Below, one piece after another: positions 21,676-32,330 of a DNA stretch of 64,000 nucleotides. The stretch comes from Cynocephalus volans (lineage: Eukaryota; Chordata; Mammalia; Dermoptera; Cynocephalidae), in assembly GCF_027409185.1 (NCBI RefSeq), contig NC_084462.1, positions 179,666,071 to 179,730,070 on the forward strand, written 5' to 3'. The translations under genes and the position numbers were made by a program. A model generated the notes under the pieces. That model saw nothing but the letters and a program-made list of their open reading frames with translations, had not been told where the DNA came from and did not search any database. Each line of letters starts with the position of its first letter. The first letter of the stretch is position 1.

Positions 21676-21975
21676 GGCCTCTCTCTTTGGGAAAGGGGAA
21701 GAATCAGCAGACGACGAAGGGTCGGTGCCGGCGAGAGTGGGAGTCAGGCCGGGTCGGCGGCGCTTGGAGGAAATGGGCGAGGGGGGCAGTGGGAGCCTCC
21801 GCGTCCCTCGCAGTCTACGACCCGGCGGGCCGCGAGCCGGGTTCTGGGGAGCATACCCCCGATCCTGGCGCGCAGGCGTCCCTGGGAGGGTCAGGTCATG
21901 GGCGCCGCCCAGGCGTCCTTCTCTCCCTCCCTCATCTCCTGACTTCACCTCCCCGGCCTCCAGCCCCTCACTCAC

Positions 21976-22060
21976 CCGGCCATACAGTGCCCGGCAGCGC
22001 CGCCGGTCCGCCACCGGTCGCCTCCTGGGCGTCCGTGGAAACGCCGTCCGTCCGGAACAA
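21976..22060 (-). other. WARS1: Candidate distal WARS1 first exon (5' UTR)
   Basis: The minus strand reads TATGGCCGG|GTGAGT, a near-consensus donor with the intron beginning at 21975. The 5' end is unknown and is placed by the nearby ETS site. Human WARS1 has transcripts starting opposite the WDR25 promoter, which supports this choice. No transcript evidence was available. Confidence 0.4.
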
Positions 22061-22149
22061 CTTCCGGCCTGGCTGCGCTGTCATTGGCTGTTCGCGCAGG
22101 GGCGGGGCGGAGCCTGCCGTTGATTGGCTGGCGTCCTTGGCGTCACGGA

Positions 22150-22223
22150 GGAACGCGACAGGGCGGCGGACTGCGGGCCGGCCGGCCGGCCTCCGAGAGA
22201 GCCGAGCGCTTCCGGTGCTTGTG
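22150..22223 (+). other. WDR25: Candidate WDR25 first exon (5' UTR)
   Basis: The plus strand reads GCTTGTG|GTGAGC with an intron starting at 22224. The ETS site CTTCCGG is just upstream. The transcription start is inferred from the position of the CCAAT boxes and is not seen directly. The next exon is 25126-25963, giving a 2.9 kb intron. Confidence 0.45.
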
Positions 22224-22379
22224 GTGAGCGGCGGGCCCCGGGCGGGCGGGAACTGGGACCCGGCAAGCGCCCGGAGCGCTTCCCGCCTTTCCGCGCCGGT
22301 CTGTCATCCCCGCTCGCCTTCTCTTCATCTCCAATTCCTTCCGAAAGCGCAGTGCTCTGGCCCACCCTTGCCTCTTACT

Positions 22380-22570
22380 GTGGACAGCACCGCTAACTCC
22401 TATTCATCCTTCAGAACCCATCTCTGGTCATCTCTTGTTTGTTTCCTTCATCCGTCTTTGGCTTCTGGGGCAGGGTCCGTGTTTAGGGTTTAATCGCGGC
22501 CCACACCATACCCAACCACCCAGGGCCTGACACAGAGTAGGTAATCAGGAAATGTTTGTTGAATGAGGAT
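22380..22570 (+). repeat. L2 3' end relic
   Basis: 'ccttcagaacccatctctgg' through 'gcctgacacagagtaggtaa' and 'atgtttgttgaatgagg', the standard L2 tail. Confidence 0.65.
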
Positions 22571-22839
22571 ATCCTATTTCTTTGACTTCTTCTGTGCCTC
22601 CCTCCCAGCAGGCTGTATTTCACAAATATTTATTTCTAGACGCTCGGGATCGAATAGCGAACAAAACGCACAGAAAGTCCTGCCCTCTTGGAGCTATCGT
22701 GCTAGTGACTGTCAATGCCACTCCCCCCTTCCTTAGCATCTTTCTGCAGTGCCCTTACCTTTTCTTTCTACTGGCTCTTTCTCTTCCTCTTAGTTTAATT
22801 GCTCCCCTCTTTTCAAGAAAAAACATTTTTCTTTTGCCT

Positions 22840-23330
22840 TTGAAACATAAAAGGCAACAAACACTCCCTAAAGTGTATGTTGTCCCCATCAGCTTCCAGT
22901 CTTCTCCATTTTTGCCTGTTTTCCTTGAATCATCCTGGACTCCTCTCTCACTCCATGCAACTGGTTTTGTTGGTTCAATCGTCAGTGCCTCTCATCACCT
23001 CTGCTCCCTCACCTCCTCCCGAGCGTTACCCAGATGTCACCTTCTCTCCGAGGCCTGCCTTAGCCTCCCTATGTGAAACTGCAGTCCCAAACCCACCTAC
23101 CCTCCGCTTTCCTTTGTTTTACTTTTCTCCTTAGGATTTCTCACCACCCAGCAACCTCTATGTCTCTTGATTATGGTCTGTCTCTCCCCACTGGCATGTG
23201 AGCATGGTGAGTGCAGGGCATGATTTACTGTTCTGTTTTGCTCACTGTGGTGTTCCTGGTGCCTAGTGTAGGGCTTGGTGTGTAGCCAATGCTCCATCAA
23301 TGTTTGTTGAACGTGTGAATGAAATGTATA
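22840..23330 (+). repeat. L2 3' end relic
   Basis: 'cctgttttccttgaatcatc' through 'tggtgcctagtgtagggctt' and 'atgtttgttgaacgtgtgaa'. The pyrimidine-rich upstream part is also typical of L2. Confidence 0.65.
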
Positions 23331-24589
23331 TGAGGCTGAGTGTATCAGGAGCCCTATCATCCACTCTGTTGTATTCATTCAGTCCTTGCTGCCTTGCCTT
23401 GTGATCTCTGATCTTTGATCTTTGGTGATAGACTGTGTCTTTAATTCTGGACACAGGCCTCTTCTGTGAGTTAACCTATGTGAATTCTTGGCTGGGTGGG
23501 AATCCATCCTAATGGCTGAGCATGGGCACCCTGGTGGTGGAAACCTGCTGGGTTCCCTGTGACAGAAAAGAGTGGGGTGCTGCTGTGGTGGGTTGTGCCT
23601 AGGTGCAGGAGGTGAGACTGGCTTCAGGACCAGGCTAGTATTTAGAGAACAGAAATGCCAAATCATTTGCAGTGCATAGTTCCATTAGTTTATAATTAGT
23701 CCATCATATTATCCATTTGAGATGGGCTGGCTAGTTTTGGAAGTTTTATTTAGATGATGGCTTTGCATGTAGAAGGTGTTACTTGCCTGGATTAGGCTGC
23801 TAGTGGGGACGGCATTATTGGAGGAGGCTAAATATGGACATTGAATGATGACCTGACTTTTACGGTAGTAGAGCCCTTCATGGTACCATTTGGGAGAAAG
23901 GTATGGAAGGGGTTGGGTGGTTGATTACGGGGAACATTGAAACCTACTGTCTAGGGGAAGAAGTAGGTCTGTAATGTCTTAACAAAGTACCTGGAGGAAA
24001 TCTTTTGATGCTGGCCTGAGCCCACAAGTGGAGGAGGAGATCTATGTGGTTTATTAAGGTAGGGCACACTGGACTTTCTTGGAAGTTCATCCATTGCCTG
24101 AGCTTTCAATGCTATTCCACCATGCTCTCTGCTGTCCTGGGTGTGCCTGGCATCCTTGTTTTCCTCCTGATTGTACTTCATGTTAACAGCACAGAATTAA
24201 AATATTGAACTCCAGACCAAAGAACTTCTTTCAGGGAACTAGTTGGTAAAAATTTTATTGTGCATGATGGTTCAGAATTTCAGGAAGAATTTTTTTAAAA
24301 GGGGAAATCTACTGCTATGTGAATCCGTGTGTTTGGGGTGAAACAGGGAGATTTGGATCATACCCTCAGAATTGCTCCCACCACACTTGAGTGAACTGAC
24401 ACCGCAGGACCTCAGCCTTATGTTGTGGATCTGTCTGTCTGACTAGCTTAGAGTTGAGATAGGATATCTGGGGAAGAGTGTCCCAAGCAGAGAGAAAAAG
24501 AGGAAGGACTGGAGCACAGGGGGAGGATGAAGGTGAGGGTGGCATGCTTTTGCCACTTGGTGAATTCTGGGTGTCTTTCCATGTTTTCA

Positions 24590-24830
24590 GACCTCACCTT
24601 ATTCATGTTGGTGAGCGTAGGTTGTTCTCATTTGTTGCTAATACACAGTGCTGCAGGCTTTTAAAAATACGTTTATCTTTACAGATGTATACATCTAGCA
24701 AACATATGCTAGTATTTGCATAGGATACAGTTCCAAAATGGGGTTGTTGGGGTAAAAACTATATGTGTGTAAAGTTGTAATACATACTGCTGAAATTGAC
24801 CTTCCAAAAGACATCTTTAAAACCCTAAGT
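24590..24830 (-). repeat. L1M-type antisense fragment
   Basis: 'tgctaatacacagtgctgca' and 'aaaatggggttgttggggta' follow the antisense L1 pattern (an additional body found before 'ctgggtcaaagggt' in better copies). Weak but plausible. Confidence 0.4.
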
Positions 24831-25125
24831 CTTTCTGTCCAGGCATTGTCTTTCCAGGTCTTCTTTTATGTCCTTCAATTAAAGTTTTCATTTCCTTCAT
24901 GTTGGTCTTGCTTATTTTTTATAAGTTTATTCCCAGGTATTCCATAATTTTTATTTTTAAAATTACATCTTCCGATTATGCCTGGTATATAAAAAAGCTC
25001 TTATTTTTTATGTGTTTATACTTGGGGGTTTGAAATCTTGGATTTGCTAGGTGACGTGTTTTCTTTTAACGACATAAATATTCCTTCATGCGCATTTTCT
25101 GACTCTTGACTTTGTTTGGTCTTAG

Positions 25126-25963
25126 GTAGTTTTCCCTCAAAGGACAGAAGGAAACCATGTCTTCAATGGCTTCGTTGGTGTCTTATGATGATTCTGACTC
25201 AGAGGCTGAGACTGAGACTGTGGGAAGTTTTAATGCTGCTCGCCAGATGAAAGATGCTTCTGGTGTGGCTGAACCTCCTGGGCAGGATTTTGCATCTGGT
25301 ATCCTGGTTAGAACAAAAGAGGAGGTGCAGTCCACGAAGCATAGTTTTCGTGAAGACCCGGGGAGCCATCGTCTCCCACTGGCTCGGCTCGGGAAAGGTG
25401 GTTGGGGATCTTGTCCTAGCCAGAGGCTACAGTGGCCCAGGAAGGAGCCTGAAGTCACCTTCCCCACCAGTGAGTCTTCTCATCCTTCTCTGTGGATGAC
25501 CGGCGCTCCGGCCAGCCACATGCCCCTGGCAGCTGCCCACTTGAAGCAAGTAAAACCCTCTTGGGACTTCCCCAAGTTATCTTCCCGTGCTCAAAGCGAA
25601 CCTGAAACCATAGGTAAAAATGGCACCTCTTTTCAGAGGAAAAGGCATGAGGACTGTGTGGTACCATATACCCCCAAAAGACTAAGACAGCAGCAAGCAT
25701 TAAGCACGGAAACTCGCAAGAATAAAGGTGCAGAGCCACAGGGTACTTCTGTGGGGTGTGCCCCTGCCCCTCTCTGTGTGGCCCCCAGAGTGTCTGAATT
25801 TATTCAGCCATATTTGGACAGTCAGTATAAAGAAACCAAGGTTCCCAGGAAAGTGCTTTTCCATCTGAGAAGCCACAGGGGCCCTGTCAACAGCGTTCAG
25901 TGGTGTCCAGTCCTTTCTAAGAGCCATATGCTTCTCTCAACTTCTATGGATAAAACCTACAAG
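25126..25963 (+). CDS. WDR25: WDR25 exon 2, first coding exon (ATG at 25157; residues 1-269)
   Basis: Acceptor TTGGTCTTAG (to 25125) and donor ACAAG|GTAAGA (intron from 25964), leaving in phase 0. Coding runs 25157-25963. The protein begins [20 protein letters not shown], a low-complexity acidic start like that of PRP17/CDC40, followed by a long disordered region. The last ~40 residues form the first WD40 repeat ([20 protein letters not shown], then [12 protein letters not shown]). The human protein as I recall it starts at the second Met (MASLVSYDD), so three extra residues are possible here: the first ATG has A at -3, the second has G at +4. WDR25 is a predicted nuclear WD40 protein of unproved function. 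The remaining WD repeats lie in exons outside the window. Confidence 0.95.
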
Positions 25964-27019
25964 GTAAGAGTTGATGAAAATTTCTGTTTTCAGATGCTCT
26001 TAGGAATAAACTGCTGGAATGTTTTATTCATCAAAACAGAGTGAGGGCGAGAGTGGTTACAGGCTGAGTATTTCTTTTTGGGAGTTTCTTTAATTCTCTT
26101 TGTTGCATTCAAGAGAAGATTCTGTGTGCTCAGCCTTGGATCGAGGGTCCCTCCTGCCCCATTCCTTCCCTGACACTGCCTTGCTGGGGTCACTGGAGGA
26201 TGCTGGTCCTTATCCCTCGTGGGGGCCCTGGGAGGCTGGCGTCACTGAGTGAGAGTGATTAGAGGGAGAAGAAAAGCAGGCCCAAGACCAAGCCCTGGGA
26301 ACTGTGGAGTGCTGAGCAATGCCAGTTCTGTCCTGGGGGCTGTGTTGGGTGTGGGTATTGCAGGGGTAGAGAGACCCAGCCCCTGGGTGCAAGGGCTTGC
26401 ACACTGTGTTAGGAGCTGTGGACAAGTGGACAGACACTTTCAACCCTGGGCCCAGGGCTCTGAGGACAGGACCTCCAGACACAGAAGTGTTCTGGGAACC
26501 TAGCGGCCAGGAGGGCTTGGTGATGGCTTCCCAACAGCGGAAGGTTTGCTTGGTGCAGGAAGAGCATTCTTGACTGGAGGAGCCCCATGTATGCATTGGC
26601 TCTAAGCCTGAGCCGGTGAGGGACCAAGGCTGGAGAAACATGCAGGGGCCAGATCAGGGCAGGCTGCCTGTGCCTTGCTGGAGACTTCTGGTTTTACAAG
26701 GAAACTTTTTTTTCCATTGTGTTATTTATTTTTACAAGCTGCTGAAGTAATGCGGGCTTGCAGTAAGCACTCCCCACAGCATGCAGGTATATGTGTGAGG
26801 GGGGCGTGCCACATACCCCTGGACCTGTTGCCAGCCCCTGTAGGATGTTCACTGTGTTCCTCCTCCTCACTGTTCTCGGTGTTTAGTAAAGCACCTGTGA
26901 CATAGTAGATGCCAAATAAATGCCAGCTGAACGAAACTCTCTTGGAAAGAAAATGGCTTTCGAGGTGGAGGAACTTGGCTTCCAGTCCACTTTTGCTGCA
27001 GAGTAGGTGGTCGACTGGC

Positions 27020-27190
27020 CTGAGCTGGCCTGAGTCTGGTGTGTTACCCGTAAAAGGCATAATCATACCTGTGTCATGTGATCATGTGAGAACAATGCTT
27101 AAGAATTACGGGGCCACAGAGCCTGCCTCTGATCACTCTCACTCAGGTGCTCCACATGGGTGCTCAATAAATGTTAGCTTCTTCCCCCTA
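27020..27190 (+). repeat. MIR SINE relic
   Basis: 'catacctgtgtcatgtgatc', 'atgtgagaacaatgctt' and 'ggtgctcaataaatgttagc' follow the sense MIR tail. Confidence 0.65.
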
Positions 27191-27340
27191 GTTTCCTCAG
27201 AGTTCTGGAACCAAGCTGCCCACATCATTTTACTTGCAAGATACATTTGGAGCTTTTTTCCCTAGGAGGCATTTTCTGAGGTGAATAAAAGAAGCTCCAA
27301 GTGTAGTGATGTCTTTGAAATGAGCCAAATCTAGGTGTGT

Positions 27341-27372
27341 CTTTTTTTTTTTTTTTGGCAGCTGGCTAGTAT
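27341..27372 (-). mobile_element. Truncated tRNA-Ile SINE piece
   Basis: A T-run followed by 'ggcagctggctagtatggga', the 3' end of a reverse SINE, then truncated. First tRNA-Ile SINE on the WDR25 side. Confidence 0.6.
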
Positions 27373-29414
27373 GGGATCTGATATGGGTGTCATTTTTAAG
27401 TGGCCAGAGTGTGAAGTAACTCGTGTGTCCTTTTCTGGCAAGGCTAACAGAGTTATGTGGGGAGAGAATATCATATTCTGTCTTCAGCCTGCACTCCTGG
27501 GATCTTTTGCTCAGGTCTTTGGCGCTTCTCCTGCCATGTTTGGGCCTGGGAAGTCTGCGTAGGAGGCTTCTGGCATCCCTGGTGTGGGTCATAGCATGCT
27601 TGGATTCATCCTGCAGTCCTGCGGCTTCTCAGCTCTCCTTCCTGAGAGTCTGCACCTGGCCCACAGAGGGCCAGGAGGGTGGGGGAGCCATCTGGAAGGT
27701 TTCTGATGGGCCTGGGTGGGGCCTGCTCTGCTCCTGGCAATGTCTGCTGGCCTTAGAGTCTGAGTGATAACCCCTTTGTTATCCTGAGCTTATCTTATTG
27801 TTGGGACCTTCTTCCCTCTATGCTTTGGCTCTTTGAGTTCCCGCCTGTTTAATTCCTGCTGAACAGTCAGGGCCCAGCTCAGACAGTCATCTCTGAAGTC
27901 TCCCCCATTAGGTCATATGTTGGACAAATGTTTAGCAAGCTCTGGCTTTGTGCAGGGCCCTGTTTTGGGTGCTGGAGAAGTAGTGTTGAGCGAGATAGAC
28001 AAAGTCCTCACTCTTTGGGAGCTGACATGTTGATGGGTGTGTCCACACCTGGTCTCTTTGTGGTGCAGGGCTTCCTCTTCCCTCTCACTCTCTCCCTGCA
28101 GAGGCGAGTGCAGCCTTGCTTCTGCCCCTGCAGCAGCACACAGCGGTGCAGAGCTGCCGCCTGCAGTTAGCACCAATGAGGGTGTTCTGATGCTTGGCCC
28201 ATGGCAGGAGTTTTGTGGTCACAGGGCGGGCCACCTGAGGGGCGCAGGTGGTCACCTCTCTGGGGCACTGGAGGGAAGGGGTGGGCAGCCTGGCAGATGC
28301 TGGCAGCACAGGCTGGAGAGGAGGCGGTTGCCCTGGGCGGAGATGGACGGAGCACCTTCCACTCAGGGTGTTGCCCCATGGAGAGGTGCAGGGGGTGGCA
28401 GACGTGTCCTTGTGGACACCCATCTGCCCGCCCTCCTAGCGAGTCTCCCAATGGTGAGGTGGCAGACCTAGGGCCCTGTGGGAACTGGTCTCCATCTGGC
28501 TCAGTAAAATGCTCTCTGGGCCTTGATAGCAGAGCAGAACAACTTGGTCAGCTAGGGTCACTTCTGCCTGGGCAATTTAGATTTCCTAAACAGAAGCATC
28601 CCCACAATAGTTTTTGAACAGAGAGCATCTTAGAGGAAGCCTTGATCTCTGGTGTTGTGGAGCAGATGGATATGCCAGGCACTGTGCCACTGGGGATGCA
28701 GGGAGAGATGTTCTCGCCCCACAGAGGGGAGATCGTGAGCAGCCAACTAATGGTGACACCTCATGACCAGAAGAGGGAGCAGTTGGTCCAGCTTGGGATG
28801 GCAGCTCATGCAGCTCAGGCGAGGGACTGTCACAGCTTCTGGGTGATTCACTGAGACCTGGGTCCGGGTCTGTGGGGCTGTCCTAGGTTGGGGGCTGGGG
28901 GTCTGTGACTGTGCCTGCCTGTCCCAAGGAGATGGTGTGTATGGTATAGGTGAGGACACTGGTATGGAGCCCCTCCCCCTGCACTGTCTATCACTCAGGG
29001 CGTTGGCACTGGAAGTGGCCCCAGGGGCAGATCACATCTGTCATCATGGGGTCAGGTCAGGGCCGACTATGGCTGCTAGGGTCAGTGTGGTGTCTTGAAA
29101 ATCAGGGCTTTTATGATCCATAGATGCAAGCAGTGGTCCAGGGTCCTCCCTGCTTTAAAGTATTTGACAGTTTTCAGTGATAGGGTTATTTGGCAAGTTG
29201 GCTTTGGGCAAATTGACTTTGAGCAACTTTTCAGTGTGAAGAATGTGTGGCAGAGGGTGGAGAAGCCAGGCTGGGAACAGGGATCGGGGACCAGGTGGGG
29301 GATGGGGAGGGAAGTCCTGGCTGAGGCCCTAAGGTTCGTATGCGGTCTGGCTGGACAGCTTGTGGTGTTCTTTTCCCTCCCTGTGTCAGAGATCAGGCAG
29401 CAGGGTAGATCGTG

Positions 29415-29645
29415 GGGGCTGGGGTCACAGGACTTCAGCTTGAGTCCTCGCCCTACCACCTGCTGGTTGTGTGATCTCTCGCAAGTTATACTTCACTTCT
29501 CTGAGCCTCAATTTGTGTATCTGTGAAGTGGAGATAATTACACATGCCTTGCTGGTTTTCGTGAAAAATAAACAATGTTGGATGTGAATTCCCTAATATA
29601 GTGCCAGGCACATTGTTGGCACTTAGTGTGTGTTCCAGTTGTTGC
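29415..29645 (+). repeat. MIR SINE relic
   Basis: Well preserved sense MIR: 'ctaccacctgctggttgtgt', 'cttctctgagcctcaatttg', 'agtgccaggcacattgttgg'. Confidence 0.85.
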
Positions 29646-29649
29646 TCTC

Positions 29650-29845
29650 CCCAAGAATTTTCTCCCATCCTTGACATGCGGTGGCCCTCTTATTCTACTG
29701 AGTAGCCACGGAAACGTATCTGCTTCACCTTGCTAGATTTTAAGCTTCTCAAGTACGGGAACTGTGCCAGATTCATTTATATATTCTCTGTAGCATCTGG
29801 CACAAAATTTTGCACGTGTTAAGTGATCAATAACGATTAAAAAAT
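29650..29845 (+). repeat. L2 3' end relic
   Basis: 'ttttaagcttctcaagtacg', 'gtagcatctggcacaaaatt', 'agtgatcaataacgatt'. Confidence 0.65.
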
Positions 29846-31274
29846 TTTTTTTGGATTTTATTGCAAGCCTTTGGGAAAGGATTGTCTTTTGTGTGCATAA
29901 ATCCTGTTTACCACTAGGGGGCAAAGTAAGACAATATGAGCAGCTCATCCAAGCTTCTAGAATGTGGAAGAATCCTTGATTCAAGGTAACATTTACTGAA
30001 AGATGATTTCTCTTCTGATCAGGAGAAAAACAACAGAATCCCTCTGATTAATGTAAAGAACGTAGAGTGCCAGTGCCTTCATCTCCTTACAACGTAGCTG
30101 TGGAATTCATAAGCTTCAATTGAGCACATTACAGTGGGAAGATACTTATTTTAATATGTTCTAAATGCTCCGTGAGCTGTAAAATATGCTTATATTAGTC
30201 TTGAAAAATTTACAGCTAGAGAAATTAAGTAAAACAAAACAATGACTCATAATTCCCCACTGATGCTGTTTTCTTTCTGGATGATTCCTTCCTGCCCTTG
30301 TCTGTGAGCATGCATGTTTTTTCATAACTGTAATCCCAGTACAGATACCCTTTTACATACTCTTTTCATTTCCCAGTGAACTCATTTGGCCCAACACATT
30401 TGAGCACTTACTGCATGTAAAGGTAGAATTCAGACTTTGATGCCTTTTTTGAAGGAAAAACCACAACGTGGCCTGCTTTAAGTAAACACAGCTAACTGTT
30501 ATTGTCTGCCCCCTGTGCAGAGCACTCTGCCAGGTACCAAAGAAAGGGATTCCTGAAAGCATGAATAAGGCAAGTTTCTGCTTACAGGGACTTGCTGTCC
30601 ATTTATGAAAACCTGGAGTTCTAAAACAGAAGGTTTTTTAAATTAAGTGAATTAGTTATTTATTTGCTTTACAAAATAATTTGCTGTAGAAATTCTTTAA
30701 ATAACAACCTTCCTTAAAATGTTTATAAAAACACAAAATCCAAAAAACGTTTCCATTTTTGATCATGAATGTAACAGATCTTATGGTAAAAAACTTTGAA
30801 GATACAGAAAATATGAAGTATGAAGGAGAAAACAGAAATCTTTGATAATCCCCAACCCCAAATCAGCACCTCTTTAATGTGAGGGACCTTGCTGGTCTGG
30901 GTCACTATATTTCTAAATGTTTACCCAATTGGGCTTATTGCACAATATCTACAGCTTTGAATTCTGGTGCCCCCCCCCCCATCTTTTGTAGTGTTTGTAA
31001 GGGGTGTTTTTCTACCTTATTAAAAACTTTTCCCAAACATATTTTTATGACTATCTCAAATTCCAAACTTTGCTTTGTCATTTCCGTGTTGTTATAATTT
31101 CCTGCTTTCATATTTTAAATAATCAGTACTGCAGTGAACATGGCTATACATAAATGTTGTCTTTTTTGTTGCCTTAATGCAGTTAAAATGGGCTTTGATT
31201 TACACCTGGGCTTTAGCTAATGCCCTTGTGTGTGGTGAGTGGAACCTGCATAGATTGGCAAAGCTTCAGTGCCA

Positions 31275-31480
31275 TTGTTGTATGACAACTCCAGGACTCG
31301 CATTCCATATATGCTGCTTAGCTGTGTGACTTTGGGGAAATCACTTAGCCTCTCTGATTCCCCAGTTCCTTACTGGTAAAATGGGGACAAAGGCCACGGA
31401 TTAGGATTGTTGCTGTGGGGAAGAAATGAAAAGATCCAGCCCAGTGCCTCATATGGGGGGATGCTGAAGAACTGTTTTCC
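31275..31480 (+). repeat. MIR SINE relic
   Basis: 'gcttagctgtgtgactttgg', 'cacttagcctctctgattcc' and 'ggtaaaatggggacaaagg'. Confidence 0.75.
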
Positions 31481-32139
31481 TGACTCCACCGTGCCTGTAT
31501 TGATTAGTTAAAAAATAATTGTAAACATCTTGCTACAGCTTTTATCTGAATAAAAGATGCATCGATTGTTAAAAAAAAAAAAAGATTGTAGAAAAGACAA
31601 ATCACCCAGAGTCCTCCAACTTAATTAACTCGTTTTTGTGAATCTTTTCATAGTCTGTCTCTCTATAAACATCTTTTTAAAGAGTTTCAGAGTTCCTGAG
31701 ATAAGTACTTTTAAAATTTAAAGAGTTTTTGGGATTATGTGTACCAAGCTGTTCACATTCTCCCTTTTTGTGTTCTGCACATTCAGAAGGTCTGTGTTAG
31801 AGGGCTGGGTCCAAGTCTCCAAACTGATCACATTTAAAATGGGATAGAAGAAAAAGAATTGTGCAGCACTTTGCCAGTTTACAGAGCAGTTTTGCGTCTG
31901 AGCTTCTGGCAATGCTGGGGAAGTGGCTTTACAGCTCAGGGGAGCGAATTGGGGGCAGGAAAGATGTGTCTACCTTCCTCCGACCAGTGGTGCCAGGTTC
32001 AGCTGGTTTTTGGGCACCCTGCCCATGTGCATCTGAAGGAAAGGACTTTGTTCTGATAGCTGATAACACAGGATGGGGTCTTACTATGCCCTTCACCAGC
32101 TGTGTGGCCTCTGACTGGGAACACAGATGAGAGAGGATG

Positions 32140-32330
32140 GAAAGCACTAACCATTATCAAGCGCTTACCACATACTAGGCCCATTTCTAAACACTCCACC
32201 TCCTCTTCACAACAGGCCCAAGAGGCCAGGCGTTTTCTTATTCCCATTTTACTGATCAGGAAATTGAGGCTCAGAGAGGTTAAGACATGTGTTCACGGTC
32301 ACACAGCTGGTAAATGATCAAGGCAAGATG
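32140..32330 (-). repeat. MIR SINE relic
   Basis: 'agcgcttaccacatactagg', 'ttactgatcaggaaattgag' and 'ctcagagaggttaagacatg' give a clear antisense MIR. Confidence 0.85.

Larger units (their letters stand above)
21715..22320. promoter_or_regulatory. CpG-island bidirectional promoter of WARS1 and WDR25
   Basis: A dense CpG cluster between the divergent genes. It contains two inverted CCAAT boxes (ATTGG at 22083-22087 and 22123-22127, 40 bp apart) for NF-Y, and a GC box GGGGCGGGGC (22099-22108). ETS sites CTTCCGG lie at 22061-22067 and 22209-22215, with a CRE half-site CGTCA at 22141-22145. There is no TATA box, as usual for housekeeping bidirectional promoters. The candidate WARS1 distal donor (21975) and WDR25 donor (22224) lie either side of the core. 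Confidence 0.8.
22224..25125 (+). other. WDR25: WDR25 intron 1
   Basis: Begins GTGAGC and ends TTGGTCTTAG. Contains L2 relics at 22380-22570 and 22840-23330, an antisense L1M-type piece at about 24590-24830, and unique sequence between. No SINE of the tRNA-Ile type is present. Confidence 0.7.

Noticed and set aside
21661..22493. Long open frames on both strands across the CpG island (up to 268 codons)
   Set aside because: GC-rich sequence has few stop codons. The peptides are Arg/Pro/Gly-rich with no domain, and they overlap promoter motifs and splice donors.
28037..28617. Overlapping open frames up to 144 codons
   Set aside because: GC-rich intronic sequence. Several frames are open on both strands at once, with no similarity I recognise and no splice signals.
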